Origin: Streptomonospora mangrovi
GTDB lineage: Bacteria; Actinomycetota; Actinomycetes; Streptosporangiales; Streptosporangiaceae
Assembly: GCF_027604915.1 (NCBI RefSeq)
Contig: NZ_JAJAQC010000032.1
Span: forward strand, 23,938 to 87,937
Direction of reading: 5' to 3'
DNA: 64,000 nt
The translations under genes and the position numbers were made by a program. The notes under the pieces were generated by a model. That model saw nothing but the letters and a program-made list of their open reading frames with translations, made no database searches and was not told the origin of the DNA. Shown in pieces: positions 28,521 to 37,529 of this stretch. The first letter of the stretch is position 1. Each line of letters opens with the position of its first letter.

Positions 28521-29288
28521 TCATTCGGTGACCTCGACCGGGGTGCCCAGCGGGAGGTTCTCGGCCATCCAGGTGATGTCGTCGTTGGCCACGCGGACGC
28601 AGCCGTGGCTGACCTCGCCGCCCAGCTTCGACTCGTCGTCGGTGCCGTGCACCGCGAGCTGGCCGGGGCCGCCGGCGAACTCCTCCAGAGTGGGCGAGAA
28701 CCCGCTCAGGCCGAAGGCGTAGGCGCCGTAGTCGCCGTCGGGCTCGGGCGGCCGGAGCAGCTCGGTGAAGTAGTAGCGGCCGGGCGGGGTGGGGGTGTCC
28801 TCGGTGCCGACCGCGATATCGCCGGAGCGGACCTCCTCGCCGCCGTCCAGCACGCGGAAGGCGAAGTCGCCGAGGTCGACGTGCAGGCTCAGGGTGGTGC
28901 TCGACAGCTCGACGTCGGAGGTGCGCACCCAGCCGGTGCTGCCGTTGGGGCGGACGGGCAGCAGCACCTCCAGCCAGTCGCCCCGCTCCTCCTCGACCAG
29001 GAAGGTGCGGTCGGCGCCGAAGTCGTTGGGGCTGGCCAGGGTCTCGGTGACGGCGCCGTCCGGCGCGTCGCGCACCTCGATCTCGGCGCCGGCGGCGGTG
29101 GCGATCAGCGCGGGCCGCCCGTCCTGCGCGGCGGGCGCGTCCTCCTCGGCGGCGGGCTCCGCGCCGCCCTCGTCGGAGGTGCCGCCCGAGGAGCAGCCGG
29201 CCAGGGCCAGCAGCAGGGCGGCCAGGGCGGGGGCGGCGGCGCCGCGCACGGCCGCGCCGGGGCGCCGCGTTCGGGGGTGAGGGTTCAT
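28521..29288 (-). CDS. L,D-transpeptidase lipoprotein (YkuD domain)
   Basis: 255-residue cell-wall enzyme that makes 3-3 peptidoglycan cross-links or attaches proteins. A lipoprotein signal ends in LAGC; an acidic linker and an SH3-like segment (LIATAAGAEIEVRDAPDG...GWLEV-type, WVRTSDV) precede the YkuD domain, whose catalytic motif is HGTDDESKLGGEVSHGCVRV, with Cys230. The ATG at 29288 was chosen because the signal peptide starts there; sequence upstream in frame is low-complexity. It is divergent from the response regulator gene at 29521, so the two-component system may control it. Confidence 0.92.
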   Translation of the reverse strand: MNPHPRTRRPGAAVRGAAAPALAALLLALAGCSSGGTSDEGGAEPAAEEDAPAAQDGRPALIATAAGAEIEVRDAPDGAVTETLASPNDFGADRTFLVEEERGDWLEVLLPVRPNGSTGWVRTSDVELSSTTLSLHVDLGDFAFRVLDGGEEVRSGDIAVGTEDTPTPPGRYYFTELLRPPEPDGDYGAYAFGLSGFSPTLEEFAGGPGQLAVHGTDDESKLGGEVSHGCVRVANDDITWMAENLPLGTPVEVTE

Positions 29289-29520
29289 GCTTCCATCCGG
29301 TCGGTGGTCCGCCGCCGGGGGCGGCGCCGCGGCGCCGCGTCCGCCGGGGCGGTGCGGGGTGGGACGGCAACGCACGCTGCCCACCGGATGTGTGAGCGTC
29401 GTGAGCGAAATGTGTGATTCCTGTGTGCCCGTGGCCGGGCGCCCCCCTGCGGGCCGCCCGGCGCGGCGGCGCGGCATACGATCACCCGACAGGAGACCGC
29501 GCGGAAGGGGGACCGGCGTC

Positions 29521-30219
29521 GTGTGCGCCCATGTGCTCATCGCCGAGGACGACGTGCAGCAGGCCGACCTGGTCCGGCGCTACCTGGAGCGCGAGGACCA
29601 CACCACGGCCGTGGTCCACGACGGCCGCGCGGCCCTGGCCGAGTACCGCCAAGGCCGGCCCGACCTGGTCGTGCTCGACGTGATGCTGCCCGGCATGACC
29701 GGGCTGGAGGTGTGCCGGCGGCTGCGCGCGGAGTCCGACGTGGCCGTGCTCATGCTGACCGCGCGCTCCACCGAGGACGACCTGCTGGCCGGCCTGGACA
29801 TCGGCGCCGACGACTACGTGACCAAGCCCTACAGCCCGCGCGAGCTGATGGCGCGCATCCGCACCCTGCTGCGGCGCGCGGCCGCCCCGAGCGGCGCCGA
29901 ACGGCCGCTGCGCGCCGGCGCGGTGGTGGTCGATCCGGCCCGCCACACCGTGCACGTCGACGGCGCGCCGGTGGAGTGCACGCCGGCGGAGTTCCAGATG
30001 CTGGCGGCGCTGGCGGCCCGGCCCGAGCAGGTCTTCACCCGCTCTCAACTCCTGGAGCGCATCCACGGCATCGACCGGTTCTTCACCGAGCGCACGATCG
30101 ACGTGCACGTGAAGAACCTGCGCAAGAAGCTGGAGCCCGACCCGCGGGCGCCCCGGCGGCTGGTCACCGTCTACGGGGTCGGCTACAAGCTGAGAGGCGG
30201 CGATGGGCCGGCGGCGTGA
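29521..30219 (+). CDS. OmpR-type response regulator
   Basis: 232 residues. Receiver: AEDDVQQADLVRRYLE, phospho-acceptor Asp in LVVLDVMLPGMTGLEV, LMLTARS and VTKPYSPRELMARI. Winged-helix output domain: ECTPAEFQMLAALAARPEQVFTRSQLLERIHG, TIDVHVKNLRKKL and VYGVGYKLRG. The GTG at 29521 follows AAGGGGGA. It overlaps the kinase gene by 17 bp. The operon is divergent from the L,D-transpeptidase gene, so an envelope-stress role is plausible but not shown. Confidence 0.95.
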   Translation: MCAHVLIAEDDVQQADLVRRYLEREDHTTAVVHDGRAALAEYRQGRPDLVVLDVMLPGMTGLEVCRRLRAESDVAVLMLTARSTEDDLLAGLDIGADDYVTKPYSPRELMARIRTLLRRAAAPSGAERPLRAGAVVVDPARHTVHVDGAPVECTPAEFQMLAALAARPEQVFTRSQLLERIHGIDRFFTERTIDVHVKNLRKKLEPDPRAPRRLVTVYGVGYKLRGGDGPAA

Positions 30220-32434
30220 GGGCGCGCGGCGCCGCGGGGCGGCGCGGCGCGGCTCACGGGTGCGGGGCGCGCTGCGGCACAGCCTGCTGGGCCGCCTGCT
30301 GACCACCTCGGTGGTGGTGGCGGTGTGCTCCATCACCGCAACGGCGTGGCTGGCGGTGCAGGGCACCTCCGAGTCGATCAGCGTGCAGCAGGGCCAGACG
30401 CTCACCGCCGACACCCGCATCCACGATGAACTGATCGCCTATGCCGCCACCCACCCGGAGTGGCGCGGGGTGGACGCCGTGCTGGCGGGGCTGGCCGAGG
30501 ACACCGGGCGGCGGATCGCGCTGACCACGGAGAACCGGCGGCTGATCGCGGACTCCGCCGCCGGGGGCACCCCGCTGCCCACCCGCACGGCCTCGGTCGT
30601 GGACCCGCTGGCGGTGGACCTCACCCTCGCCGCCGAGGACGCCGACCGCATCGACCCGCGCGCGGTCGGCCCGTTCGCGCTGCCGCGCGGCGAGCGGGAG
30701 CGGCTGGCGCACACCGCCGAGTCCGGGGCCGAGTGCCTGCGCACCCGGTTCGGCACGGCCGCCGAGGCCGGGACGGCGCCCTCGGGGCGGCCGGTCGTCA
30801 CCCTGTCCGAAGGGCCGGTGACCGAGCCGGAGTGGGTCGCCTGCGAACTGGACGGCCTGGAGGAGCCCACCGACACCGAGCGCGGGGCGCTGGCCGACCT
30901 GAACCGGCTCATCGAGGCGTGCGCCGCGCCGCACGGACTGGAGGTGCGCGCGCGGATGGACTCCGCCACCGGCGTGCCCACCGCCGCCGTGGAGCCGACC
31001 CCGCCGCCGGAGGTCGGCGCGGACGGCGACGGCGGGGGCGAGGGCGACGGCGGAGGCGGGGACGGCGGGGGCGAGGGCGACGCCGAGGGCGGGGGCTCCG
31101 CCACCGCCGACGAGGCGCGGCCGCCCGAGGCCGAGGCCCCGGCCGGCGGCACCCCCTCCGACCCGCCCGTCGCACCCTCCTCCGGCCCCGAGGCCGTCGA
31201 GGAGTATCCCTGGCCGGGCGCGGACGCCCCGGGTGCATCGGTGGAGGAGCCCGCGACCCAGCCGGAGCCTCCGGCGGCCGTCGTGGAGACGCCGGCCGCG
31301 GAGCCGGTGCCCGAGCCCGTGCCGGGGGCGCCGGTCGACCCCGAGGCGGCGCCCCACGACGCGGCGGCGCAGTTGGACCCGCGCGCGGCCGACTGCCTGG
31401 ACTCCGCGCGGCGCCGCCAGCTCGACCCCTACACCGCGCCGGCGGCGCTGCTGTTCATCGGCGACCCCGAGCCGCAGGCCGTGGGCGGGCTGGAGCTGTC
31501 GCGCGAGGGGCTGCTGCGGGTGTCGGGGGTGGTGCTGCTGGTGCTGCTGCTGACGGTGGGGGTCAGCGCGGGGGCGGCCGCGCGGCTGGTGCGCCCGGTG
31601 CGCGACCTGACGGAGGCGGTGCGGCGCATGCGCGCCGGCGAGGGTTCGCCTCGGGTGCCGGTGCGCGACTCCGGCGAGATCGGGCGGCTGGCCGAGGCGT
31701 TCAACGAGATGTCGGCGCACCTGGAGCGGCTGGAGGGCCAGCGCCGCGCCATGGTCAGCGACGTCTCCCACGAACTGCGCACACCGCTGGCCAACCTGCG
31801 CGGCTGGCTGGAGGCGGCCCAGGACGGGGTGGCCGAGCTGGAGCCGGCGCGCACGGCGCTGCTGGTGGAGCAGACGATGCTGCTCCAGCGCATCATCGAC
31901 GACTTGCAGGACCTGGCGCTGGCGGAGGCGGGCAAGCTGACGCTGGTGCCCGAGCCGCTGGACGCCCGGGACCTGGTGGAGCAGGCGGTGGACGGCCACC
32001 GCATGGCCGCCGCGTCGGCGCGGGTGGAGCTGGTCGCCCGGACCGCCGACGAGGAGGTCCCGGTGGCGGCCGACCGGGTGCGCATGCTCCAGGTGCTGGG
32101 CAACCTGCTGGGCAACGCGGTGCGGCACACCCCCGCCGGGGGGCGCGTGACGGTGCGGGCGCACGCCGAGGACGGTGCGGCGGTCATCGAGGTCGCCGAC
32201 ACCGGCGACGGGATCAGCCCGGCGCACCTGCCCAACGTCTTCGACCGGTTCTGGCGCGCCGACAAGTCCCGCAGCCGCCAGACGGGCGGCAGCGGGCTGG
32301 GCCTGGCCATCGTCCGCAACCTGGTGGAACTCCACGGGGGGACGGTGACGGCCGCCAGCACCCCGGGCGAGGGCGCGGTGTTCACCCTGCGCCTGCCCCG
32401 GCCGGAGCCGGAGCCGCCCGCCGCGACGGACTGA
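30203..32434 (+). CDS. Sensor histidine kinase with very long low-complexity sensor
   Basis: 743 residues, much longer than a usual kinase of this class. TM1 is about 33-52 (LLTTSVVVAVCSITATAWLAV) and TM2 about 433-460 (LLRVSGVVLLVLLLTVGVSAGAAA). The roughly 380-residue extracytoplasmic part contains Cys-bearing segments (ESGAECLRTRF, WVACELDG, EACAAPHG, ADCLDSARR) and a long Gly/Asp/Glu then Pro/Glu/Ala-rich insert. The cytoplasmic part has a HAMP domain, H-box VSDVSHELRTPLANLRGWLEA, N-box LLGNAVRHTP, VADTGDGISP and GGSGLGLAIVRNLVELHGG. Start ATG at 30203. Confidence 0.93.
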   Translation: MGRRREGARRRGAARRGSRVRGALRHSLLGRLLTTSVVVAVCSITATAWLAVQGTSESISVQQGQTLTADTRIHDELIAYAATHPEWRGVDAVLAGLAEDTGRRIALTTENRRLIADSAAGGTPLPTRTASVVDPLAVDLTLAAEDADRIDPRAVGPFALPRGERERLAHTAESGAECLRTRFGTAAEAGTAPSGRPVVTLSEGPVTEPEWVACELDGLEEPTDTERGALADLNRLIEACAAPHGLEVRARMDSATGVPTAAVEPTPPPEVGADGDGGGEGDGGGGDGGGEGDAEGGGSATADEARPPEAEAPAGGTPSDPPVAPSSGPEAVEEYPWPGADAPGASVEEPATQPEPPAAVVETPAAEPVPEPVPGAPVDPEAAPHDAAAQLDPRAADCLDSARRRQLDPYTAPAALLFIGDPEPQAVGGLELSREGLLRVSGVVLLVLLLTVGVSAGAAARLVRPVRDLTEAVRRMRAGEGSPRVPVRDSGEIGRLAEAFNEMSAHLERLEGQRRAMVSDVSHELRTPLANLRGWLEAAQDGVAELEPARTALLVEQTMLLQRIIDDLQDLALAEAGKLTLVPEPLDARDLVEQAVDGHRMAAASARVELVARTADEEVPVAADRVRMLQVLGNLLGNAVRHTPAGGRVTVRAHAEDGAAVIEVADTGDGISPAHLPNVFDRFWRADKSRSRQTGGSGLGLAIVRNLVELHGGTVTAASTPGEGAVFTLRLPRPEPEPPAATD

Positions 32435-32491
32435 GGCCGGCCGTACGGGATCGGCGGGCCGGATGGGCGCCGGACCGGTGGCCGGAGGGCC

Positions 32492-32590
32492 GGGGAGGAC
32501 GAGGGGGGCCGGGAGGACGAGGAGGACTAGAAGAGTCGGGGAGGACGAGGAGGGCCAGGAGGGCGAGGATGGCCGGAGGGTCAGGGGACG
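32492..32590 (+). repeat. Purine-rich GGGAGGACGAGG repeats
   Basis: About 100 bp between the kinase and HD genes, made of imperfect copies of GGAGGACGAGG and GGGCCGGGAGG. Nearly all purine on the plus strand. No gene. Confidence 0.6.
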
Positions 32591-32601
32591 GTCGTCCGGT
32601 A

Positions 32602-33213
32602 TCAGCGGGCCGCGTGGCCGCTCTGGTAGGCGAGCCGGGTGTCAGCGGCGGCGGCCACCGGGGCGACCGCGTCGTCCAGCCGGAGGAACCACTCCCACGC
32701 CTGCCCTCCCGCACGCTCCGCCAGCCGCGCGGCCAGCGACTCCTCCAGGTCGGCCTCCCTCTTGCCCTTCCACACCTTGTCGGCGAGGCTGACCAGCAGG
32801 TCCTCCAGCTCCACCGGCTCCGTGCGCCAAGCGGCATGGGTGCGGGCGAACCGCGCCAGCCGCTCCTCCACTCCCTGTTCCCGCAGCAGGCGGTACCCGG
32901 CCTCCTCGTGCCGCGCCCCGGGCCCGAGCAGTTCGCCGGGGTGCCGGACCTTGCCGATGTCGTGGGTTGCGGCCCCGAACAGCACCGCCGAACGGTCGAA
33001 GGCGGGCTCGACGCCGCCGCCCAGCGCCTCGGTCACCTCCCAGGCGGCGTGGTGCACGATGCGCAGATGCGCCCCGAGCCGGGGCGGCGCGGCCAGGTCG
33101 CGCAGCAGCGCGGCGGCGTCGGCGGGCAGATGGCGCAGCGGCGGATCAGCGGCCCCGGTCAGCGCCCGCTCCAACTCGTCGTCGCCTGCGAGGGCACGGT
33201 GGTCGGTGGACAC
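32602..33213 (-). CDS. HD domain phosphohydrolase-like protein
   Basis: 203 residues with a metal-dependent HD fold: IVHHAAWEVTEAL (first His), GAATHDIGKVRHPGELLGPGARHEEAGYRLL (HD pair, then the distal His in RHEEAG) and LVSLADKVWKGKRE (last Asp). The family hydrolyses phosphate esters, often of nucleotides; the substrate cannot be told. The GTG at 33213 is the first start and the ribosome site is weak. It converges with the two-component operon and is followed upstream by the gene-poor island at 33.2-34.1 kb. Confidence 0.8.
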   Translation of the reverse strand: MSTDHRALAGDDELERALTGAADPPLRHLPADAAALLRDLAAPPRLGAHLRIVHHAAWEVTEALGGGVEPAFDRSAVLFGAATHDIGKVRHPGELLGPGARHEEAGYRLLREQGVEERLARFARTHAAWRTEPVELEDLLVSLADKVWKGKREADLEESLAARLAERAGGQAWEWFLRLDDAVAPVAAAADTRLAYQSGHAAR

Positions 33214-34073
33214 CGCACCGACTTTAGACCGTTCGACCTATGGCCAGGGGCCGCCCTAATCGCATCGCCGGGCGGGTGACTGAGGCGGCAACGGTGGCGG
33301 CGACGGCAGCGGACGGCCGAGGCGGGCAGTCACCGCACCGCAGGGCGGGCGATCAGGATGGCGACGATGGCAGCGACGGCAGCGGACGGCCGAGGCGTGC
33401 GGTCACCGCACCGCAGGGCGGATGGCCGAGGCGGCAACGGGGCGCCGAGGGCGGCGGGCGCGGCGGCGTCGCCGCTTCTCTCGCTTTTAGTGCACGACCA
33501 GCGCCACCGACTCGTTCTCACCTCCGAACAAAACGGACGCCCTCCCGCTGGAATCTCACATGATGAGACGAAAACGGCCTCTTTCACGACGAGATGCGCC
33601 TACGGTTCGCCGTTTTGAAGCAGAGAGCAGTTTCTCCATCCAGAGAAACGGACACTTCAGACAAAAGGGCGCACCGCAAGCCGCATCTGTCTCACCATAT
33701 GGACACCAGGACATCGACGTAGCCCCTCAAGCACCCCCGTCACCACCCCCGGCGGGGACAAATTGGTCATAAGCCAACAAAAAACCGCCTTGCATACAGT
33801 CGACATGCGGGTTTTACTCATCCGCCTCCACCATCGGCGCACCCAGAGCAGAACTAGGCCATGTGGCCCTTCCCTGCGGGCGGGCACCCACCCCGGCCCG
33901 AACCGCCACCGGCCGCGCCGACCCGTTGGCGCCCCGACCATCCGCCATGAGCGCCGATCACCGCCACGCCGGACCCCCGCCCGCCCTCGCCGCCCCCCGT
34001 CACCACCCCAACCACCCACCCACCGCACCGATCACCGCGAACCCGGCCTCGGCGGACCGTGTGTCACCCGGAT
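33214..34073. other. Gene-poor island, partly AT-richer, with a 48-bp direct repeat and hairpins
   Basis: 860 bp between the HD and IclR genes. From about 33480 to 33850 the GC content drops visibly below that of the flanks. Hairpins include GTTTCTC/GAGAAAC (33630-33649) and AAAACGG/CCGTTTT (33571-33616). Open frames (for example 33560-33772 plus, 33657-33817 minus) lack GC-rich third positions and any recognised motif. I see no credible gene; remnant of acquired DNA or an untranslated element are both possible. Confidence 0.55.
33301..33421 (+). repeat. 48-bp direct repeat, two copies 73 bp apart
   Basis: Copies at 33301-33348 and 33374-33421 differ at two positions. Each starts CGACGGCAGC and ends CACCGCAGGGCGG-like. 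They lie just upstream of the AT-richer segment. Confidence 0.85.
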
Positions 34074-34826
34074 TCAGGACGGCCCGCCTGCCCAGCCCAG
34101 CTCCTCGCTGATGGCTGCGGCCGCAGCGGTGAGCGTGGGGACCAGGGCCAGCAGGTCGGGGCGGTCGACCACCACGCGCGGGGCCGACACCGACACCGCC
34201 GCCGCGACCGCGCCCGTGGCGTCGCGCACGGGGGCGGCCACGCAGTGGATGAACTCCTCGTGCTCGAAGTCGTCCACCGCCCAGCCCCGGCGGGCGACGG
34301 CGGCGAGGTCGGCGTCCAGTTCGGCGCGGCCGGTGCGCGTGTTGGGGGTGCAGCGGCGGAACGGCGGCGGGCCGAGGACGGCGTCGCGCTCGGCGGGGGC
34401 CATGTCCGCCAGGATCACTTTGCCCACCGCCGTGGCGTGCAGCGGGGCCGATGCGCCCACCCGGGAGTACATCCGCACGGCGTGGCGCGACTCCACCTTG
34501 TCCAGGTAGACCACGCCGTCGCCCTCCCGGGCGGCCAGGTGCACCGTGTGCCCGCAGGCGTCGCCGAGGTCGCGCAGGTGGGTGGCGGCCGCCGCGCGGA
34601 CGTCCAGACCCTCCAGCGCCGCCTGCGCCAGGGTGGTCATGCGCGGGCCGATCCGGTAGCGGCCGTCAGGGGTGCGGCGGACGAACCGCTCCTCCTCCAG
34701 GGTGCGCAGCAGCCGCAGCGAGGTGGTGCGGTGCACGTCCAGCCGCCGCCCGATCTCGCTGATGGTGGCCGGTCCGGCGGCCAACTCCACCAGGATGCGC
34801 AGCGCGCGCTCGACACTGCTGGACAC
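34074..34826 (-). CDS. IclR family transcriptional regulator
   Basis: 250 residues. N-terminal winged helix: SVERALRILVELAAGPATISEIGRRLDVHRTTSLRLLRTLEEERFVRR. C-terminal effector domain: GHTVHLAAREGDGVVYLDKVES, LHATAVGKVILADM, RRGWAVDDFEHEEFIHCVAAPVRDATGAVAAAVSVSAP. The GTG at 34826 follows GGGAGG. It lies beside a KDG-kinase-like gene and the amidohydrolase/PLP-enzyme pair, and should regulate them; the 21-bp palindrome at 36017-36037 in the divergent promoter is a good candidate site. IclR regulators often respond to keto acids or aromatic acids. Confidence 0.93.
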   Translation of the reverse strand: MSSSVERALRILVELAAGPATISEIGRRLDVHRTTSLRLLRTLEEERFVRRTPDGRYRIGPRMTTLAQAALEGLDVRAAAATHLRDLGDACGHTVHLAAREGDGVVYLDKVESRHAVRMYSRVGASAPLHATAVGKVILADMAPAERDAVLGPPPFRRCTPNTRTGRAELDADLAAVARRGWAVDDFEHEEFIHCVAAPVRDATGAVAAAVSVSAPRVVVDRPDLLALVPTLTAAAAAISEELGWAGGPS

Positions 34827-34938
34827 CGCCCGGGCCTCCCTCCTGCCTTGGCCACCGGCGGGCGCGGTGCGCGCCCGCCTCCATTGTGACGGCCCCTGAC
34901 CGACCGCGGCGCGACGGCGTCCGCGCCTCTCCCCCGCC

Positions 34939-35889
34939 TCAGCTCGGGCGCGGCGGGATGTCGCCGCGCACGCCCAGCGCCGTGCCCGCCAGGCGGGCGC
35001 CCTCGGCGAGCGCGTCGGGCACCTCGGCGCCGGTGAGCAGGCCGTGCAGCACCCCGGCCGCGAAGGCGTCCCCGGCGCCCACGGGCTCGACCACCTCCAC
35101 CTCGGGGGCGGGCGCGAACCAGCTCTTCCCGTCCCGGAAGGCCGTGGCGCCCTCGGCCCCCTGCTTGACCACGAGCAGGTCGGGGCCGCCCTCCAGCAGC
35201 TCCCGCACGTCGTCCAGGGTCGCCGCGCCCCACAGCGCCTCGGCCTCGTCCAGCCCGCAGAAGACCACGTCGGCGCGGCGCGCGGTGGCGCGCAATACCC
35301 GGGCCTCCTCGGGGCCGTGCAGGGCGGGCCGGTAGTTGACGTCGAAGGAGCGCAGCGTGCCCGGCGCGGCGTCGGCGAACAGGGCGTCGACCAGGGCGCG
35401 GCAGCTCGCCGACAGGGCGGGGGTGATGCCGGTGGTGTGCACCAGTCGAGGGGACTCCGCGCGCACGCGGGCGGCGTCGGCGGCGTCCAGTGCGGAGGCC
35501 GCCGAGCCCTTGCGGTAGTAGCGCACGCGGGTGCGCCCGGTGCCGTCGAACTCCTTGAGGTAGAGGCCGGTGGGGCGGTCGGGGTCGGTGCGCACGCGGC
35601 AGTCCACGCCTTCGGCGGCGAGCCGGCCGTGCACGTGGCGGCCGAGGTCGTCGTCGCCCAGCGCGCTGTACCAGGCCACCCGCAGGCCGGTGCGGGCCAG
35701 GTGGACGGCGACGTTGGACTCCGCGCCGCCGATCTCCAACTCGAAGGAGCGGCGCCCGTCGACGCCGGCCGGGTCGGGCACCAGCAGGGCCATGGTCTCG
35801 CCGACGCACACGGCGTCGAGCCCGGCGCCCCCGGCGGGCGGCGGGGGCTGCTCCTCGGGCCGGAGGTCCGTGTGCCGCTGGTGGTCCAT
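34939..35889 (-). CDS. PfkB family kinase, 2-keto-3-deoxygluconate kinase-like
   Basis: 316-residue ribokinase-fold sugar kinase. Visible: AVCVGETMALLVPDPAG, GGAESNVAVHLARTGLRVAWYSALGDDDLGRHV (substrate domain), GLYLKEFDGTGRTRVRYYRKGSAAS, HTTGITPALS, SFDVNYRPALHG, VKQGAEGAT and the catalytic anion hole VEPVGAGDAFAAGVLHGLL. These fit KDG kinase (KdgK), which makes 2-keto-3-deoxy-6-phosphogluconate. The ATG at 35889 is given; a TTG 6 bp upstream has slightly better spacing to AAGGGG. It is divergent from the amidohydrolase gene across a palindromic operator. Confidence 0.88.
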   Translation of the reverse strand: MDHQRHTDLRPEEQPPPPAGGAGLDAVCVGETMALLVPDPAGVDGRRSFELEIGGAESNVAVHLARTGLRVAWYSALGDDDLGRHVHGRLAAEGVDCRVRTDPDRPTGLYLKEFDGTGRTRVRYYRKGSAASALDAADAARVRAESPRLVHTTGITPALSASCRALVDALFADAAPGTLRSFDVNYRPALHGPEEARVLRATARRADVVFCGLDEAEALWGAATLDDVRELLEGGPDLLVVKQGAEGATAFRDGKSWFAPAPEVEVVEPVGAGDAFAAGVLHGLLTGAEVPDALAEGARLAGTALGVRGDIPPRPS

Positions 35890-36016
35890 GCTCAACCGCG
35901 CCCCTTCCGCCGGTGCCGGTGCGGCGGCGGGGATCGCCGCCGGGCCGGGTGCTGACGCCGGGTGTTGACCCGCGTTCCGGCGGAATGCTATTCACGGTGC
36001 TGAGACATACGCAACA

Positions 36017-36037
36017 GTGCTGCGCCCTGCGCAGCAC
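36017..36037. promoter_or_regulatory. 21-bp palindrome in the kinase/amidohydrolase divergent promoter
   Basis: Perfect 9-bp arms GTGCTGCGC and GCGCAGCAC around CCT. It is adjacent to ACGCAACAGTG at 36009-36019, which also occurs upstream of the betaine-type cluster. Probably bound by the IclR regulator (inference). Confidence 0.6.
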
Positions 36038-36073
36038 TCGGGCGCGGCCGCGCGAACCTGGGGGTGGGCGGGC

Positions 36074-37423
36074 ATGGACGGCACGGCCGACACGGGCACG
36101 GGCACGGGCGCGGACACGGGCGGCGCGGTGGACCTGCTGCTGCGCGGGGGCCGGGTGATCGACCCCGCCTCAGGGCTGGACGGGCCGGCCGACGTCGCGG
36201 TGCGCGGCGGGCGCATCGCCGAGGTCCGGCCCCGCCCCCCGGCGGGCGGCGCGGCCGAACCGGCCGCCCCTGCCGGCCCGCGCGCGGCCGAGGTGGTCGA
36301 CCTCCACGGCGCGCTGGTCACCCCCGGCCTGGTGGACCTGCACACCCACGTCTGGCACGGCGCCACCTACTGGGGCATCGACCCCGACCCCGTCGCCTGG
36401 CGCACCGGCGTCACCACCTGGGTCGACGCCGGGTCGGCCGGGGCCTACGGCCTGGCCGGGCTGCGCCGCTTCGTCGCCGAGCCCGCCCGCGTGCGCGTCC
36501 ACGCGCTGATCAACGTGTCGGGGCTGGGCCTGGTCGCCGAGACCGGCGAGCACCACGACCTCGCCAACCTCGACATCGACACCGCCACAGCGGTCGCCGC
36601 CCGCCACGGCGACTTCGTGCGCGGCGTCAAGGCGCGCATCGACTCCCGCACCGTTGGCCGCCACGGCCTGGAGCCGCTGCGCCGCGCGGCGGCCCTGGCG
36701 CGCCGGCTGGAGCGCCCGCTGATGGTGCACATCGGCTACGGCCCGCCCACCGTCGCCGACATCGTGCCGCACCTGGCGCCCGGCGACATCATCACCCACT
36801 GCGCCTCGGGCTGCCCCGCCGACCTGGTGGCCGGGGGCCGCCTCACCGACGCCACGCGGCGCGCGCTCGACAGCGGGGTGGTGTTCGACCTGGGCCACGG
36901 CTCCGGCGCGCTCGCCTTCGACGTGCTGGAGACCGAACTGGCGGCCGGGGTGCGCCCGGTGGCCTCCACCGACCTGCACGCCCGCTCGGTGCACGGCCCC
37001 GCCTTCGACCTGCCCACCGTGCTGGCCAAGCTCACCGCAGCCGGCGCGGGGCTGGCCGAGGCCGTCGCCGCCGCCACCGTGCGCCCGGCCCGCGCGCTGG
37101 GGCTGGACCCCGGCGTCGGCACGCTGACCCCGGGCGCCCCCGCCGACATCGCCGTCTTCGACCTCGCCGAGGGCCGGTTCCCGGTGCTGGACGTGCACGG
37201 CGGGGTGCGCCACGCGCCGGTGCGGCTGACCAACACCGCCACCTACGTGGCGGGCCGGCCGCTGTCGCCGTGCGCTGCCGAGCCGCCCGCGCCCTGGATC
37301 CCGCTCAGCGCGGCCCAGCACGCCGCCGAGGCCGAGCGGCGCGCGCGCACCCGCGACGCGGTGCGCCGCCTGGACCGTCCCGAAGACTTCGACGAGCCGT
37401 TCCCGCGCCCGTCGGGGCCGTGA
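36074..37423 (+). CDS. Amidohydrolase/deacetylase (dihydroorotase-like, EF0837 family)
   Basis: 449-residue metal-dependent hydrolase of the amidohydrolase superfamily. Metal ligands are visible: HxH in VDLHTHVWHGA, a Lys in VRGVKARID (carbamylated Lys position), His in MVHIGYGPP, His in IITHCASGC and Asp in ASTDLHARSVHG. The ending LTPGAPADIAVFDLAEG is typical. The family hydrolyses N-acyl or cyclic amides and its actinobacterial members neighbour PLP enzymes and sugar kinases. The ATG at 36074 was chosen; residues 3-16 are a short Thr/Gly/Ala low-complexity lead. Followed by the PLP enzyme gene. Confidence 0.88.
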   Translation: MDGTADTGTGTGADTGGAVDLLLRGGRVIDPASGLDGPADVAVRGGRIAEVRPRPPAGGAAEPAAPAGPRAAEVVDLHGALVTPGLVDLHTHVWHGATYWGIDPDPVAWRTGVTTWVDAGSAGAYGLAGLRRFVAEPARVRVHALINVSGLGLVAETGEHHDLANLDIDTATAVAARHGDFVRGVKARIDSRTVGRHGLEPLRRAAALARRLERPLMVHIGYGPPTVADIVPHLAPGDIITHCASGCPADLVAGGRLTDATRRALDSGVVFDLGHGSGALAFDVLETELAAGVRPVASTDLHARSVHGPAFDLPTVLAKLTAAGAGLAEAVAAATVRPARALGLDPGVGTLTPGAPADIAVFDLAEGRFPVLDVHGGVRHAPVRLTNTATYVAGRPLSPCAAEPPAPWIPLSAAQHAAEAERRARTRDAVRRLDRPEDFDEPFPRPSGP

Positions 37424-37529
37424 TGCGGCCCGCCGCAGCGCCCGCGTCCGCCGTCCACCACCGCACCCGGAGGGAGGCAAGCGGTGCCGCCCGCCGCGCC
37501 GCCGGGCCGGCGGGTGCGCCGCACGCCCG

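Noticed and set aside
33560..33772. Possible 70-codon gene in the AT-richer island
   Set aside because: Third codon positions are not GC-biased, the end is Pro-rich, and no motif or ribosome site stands out.
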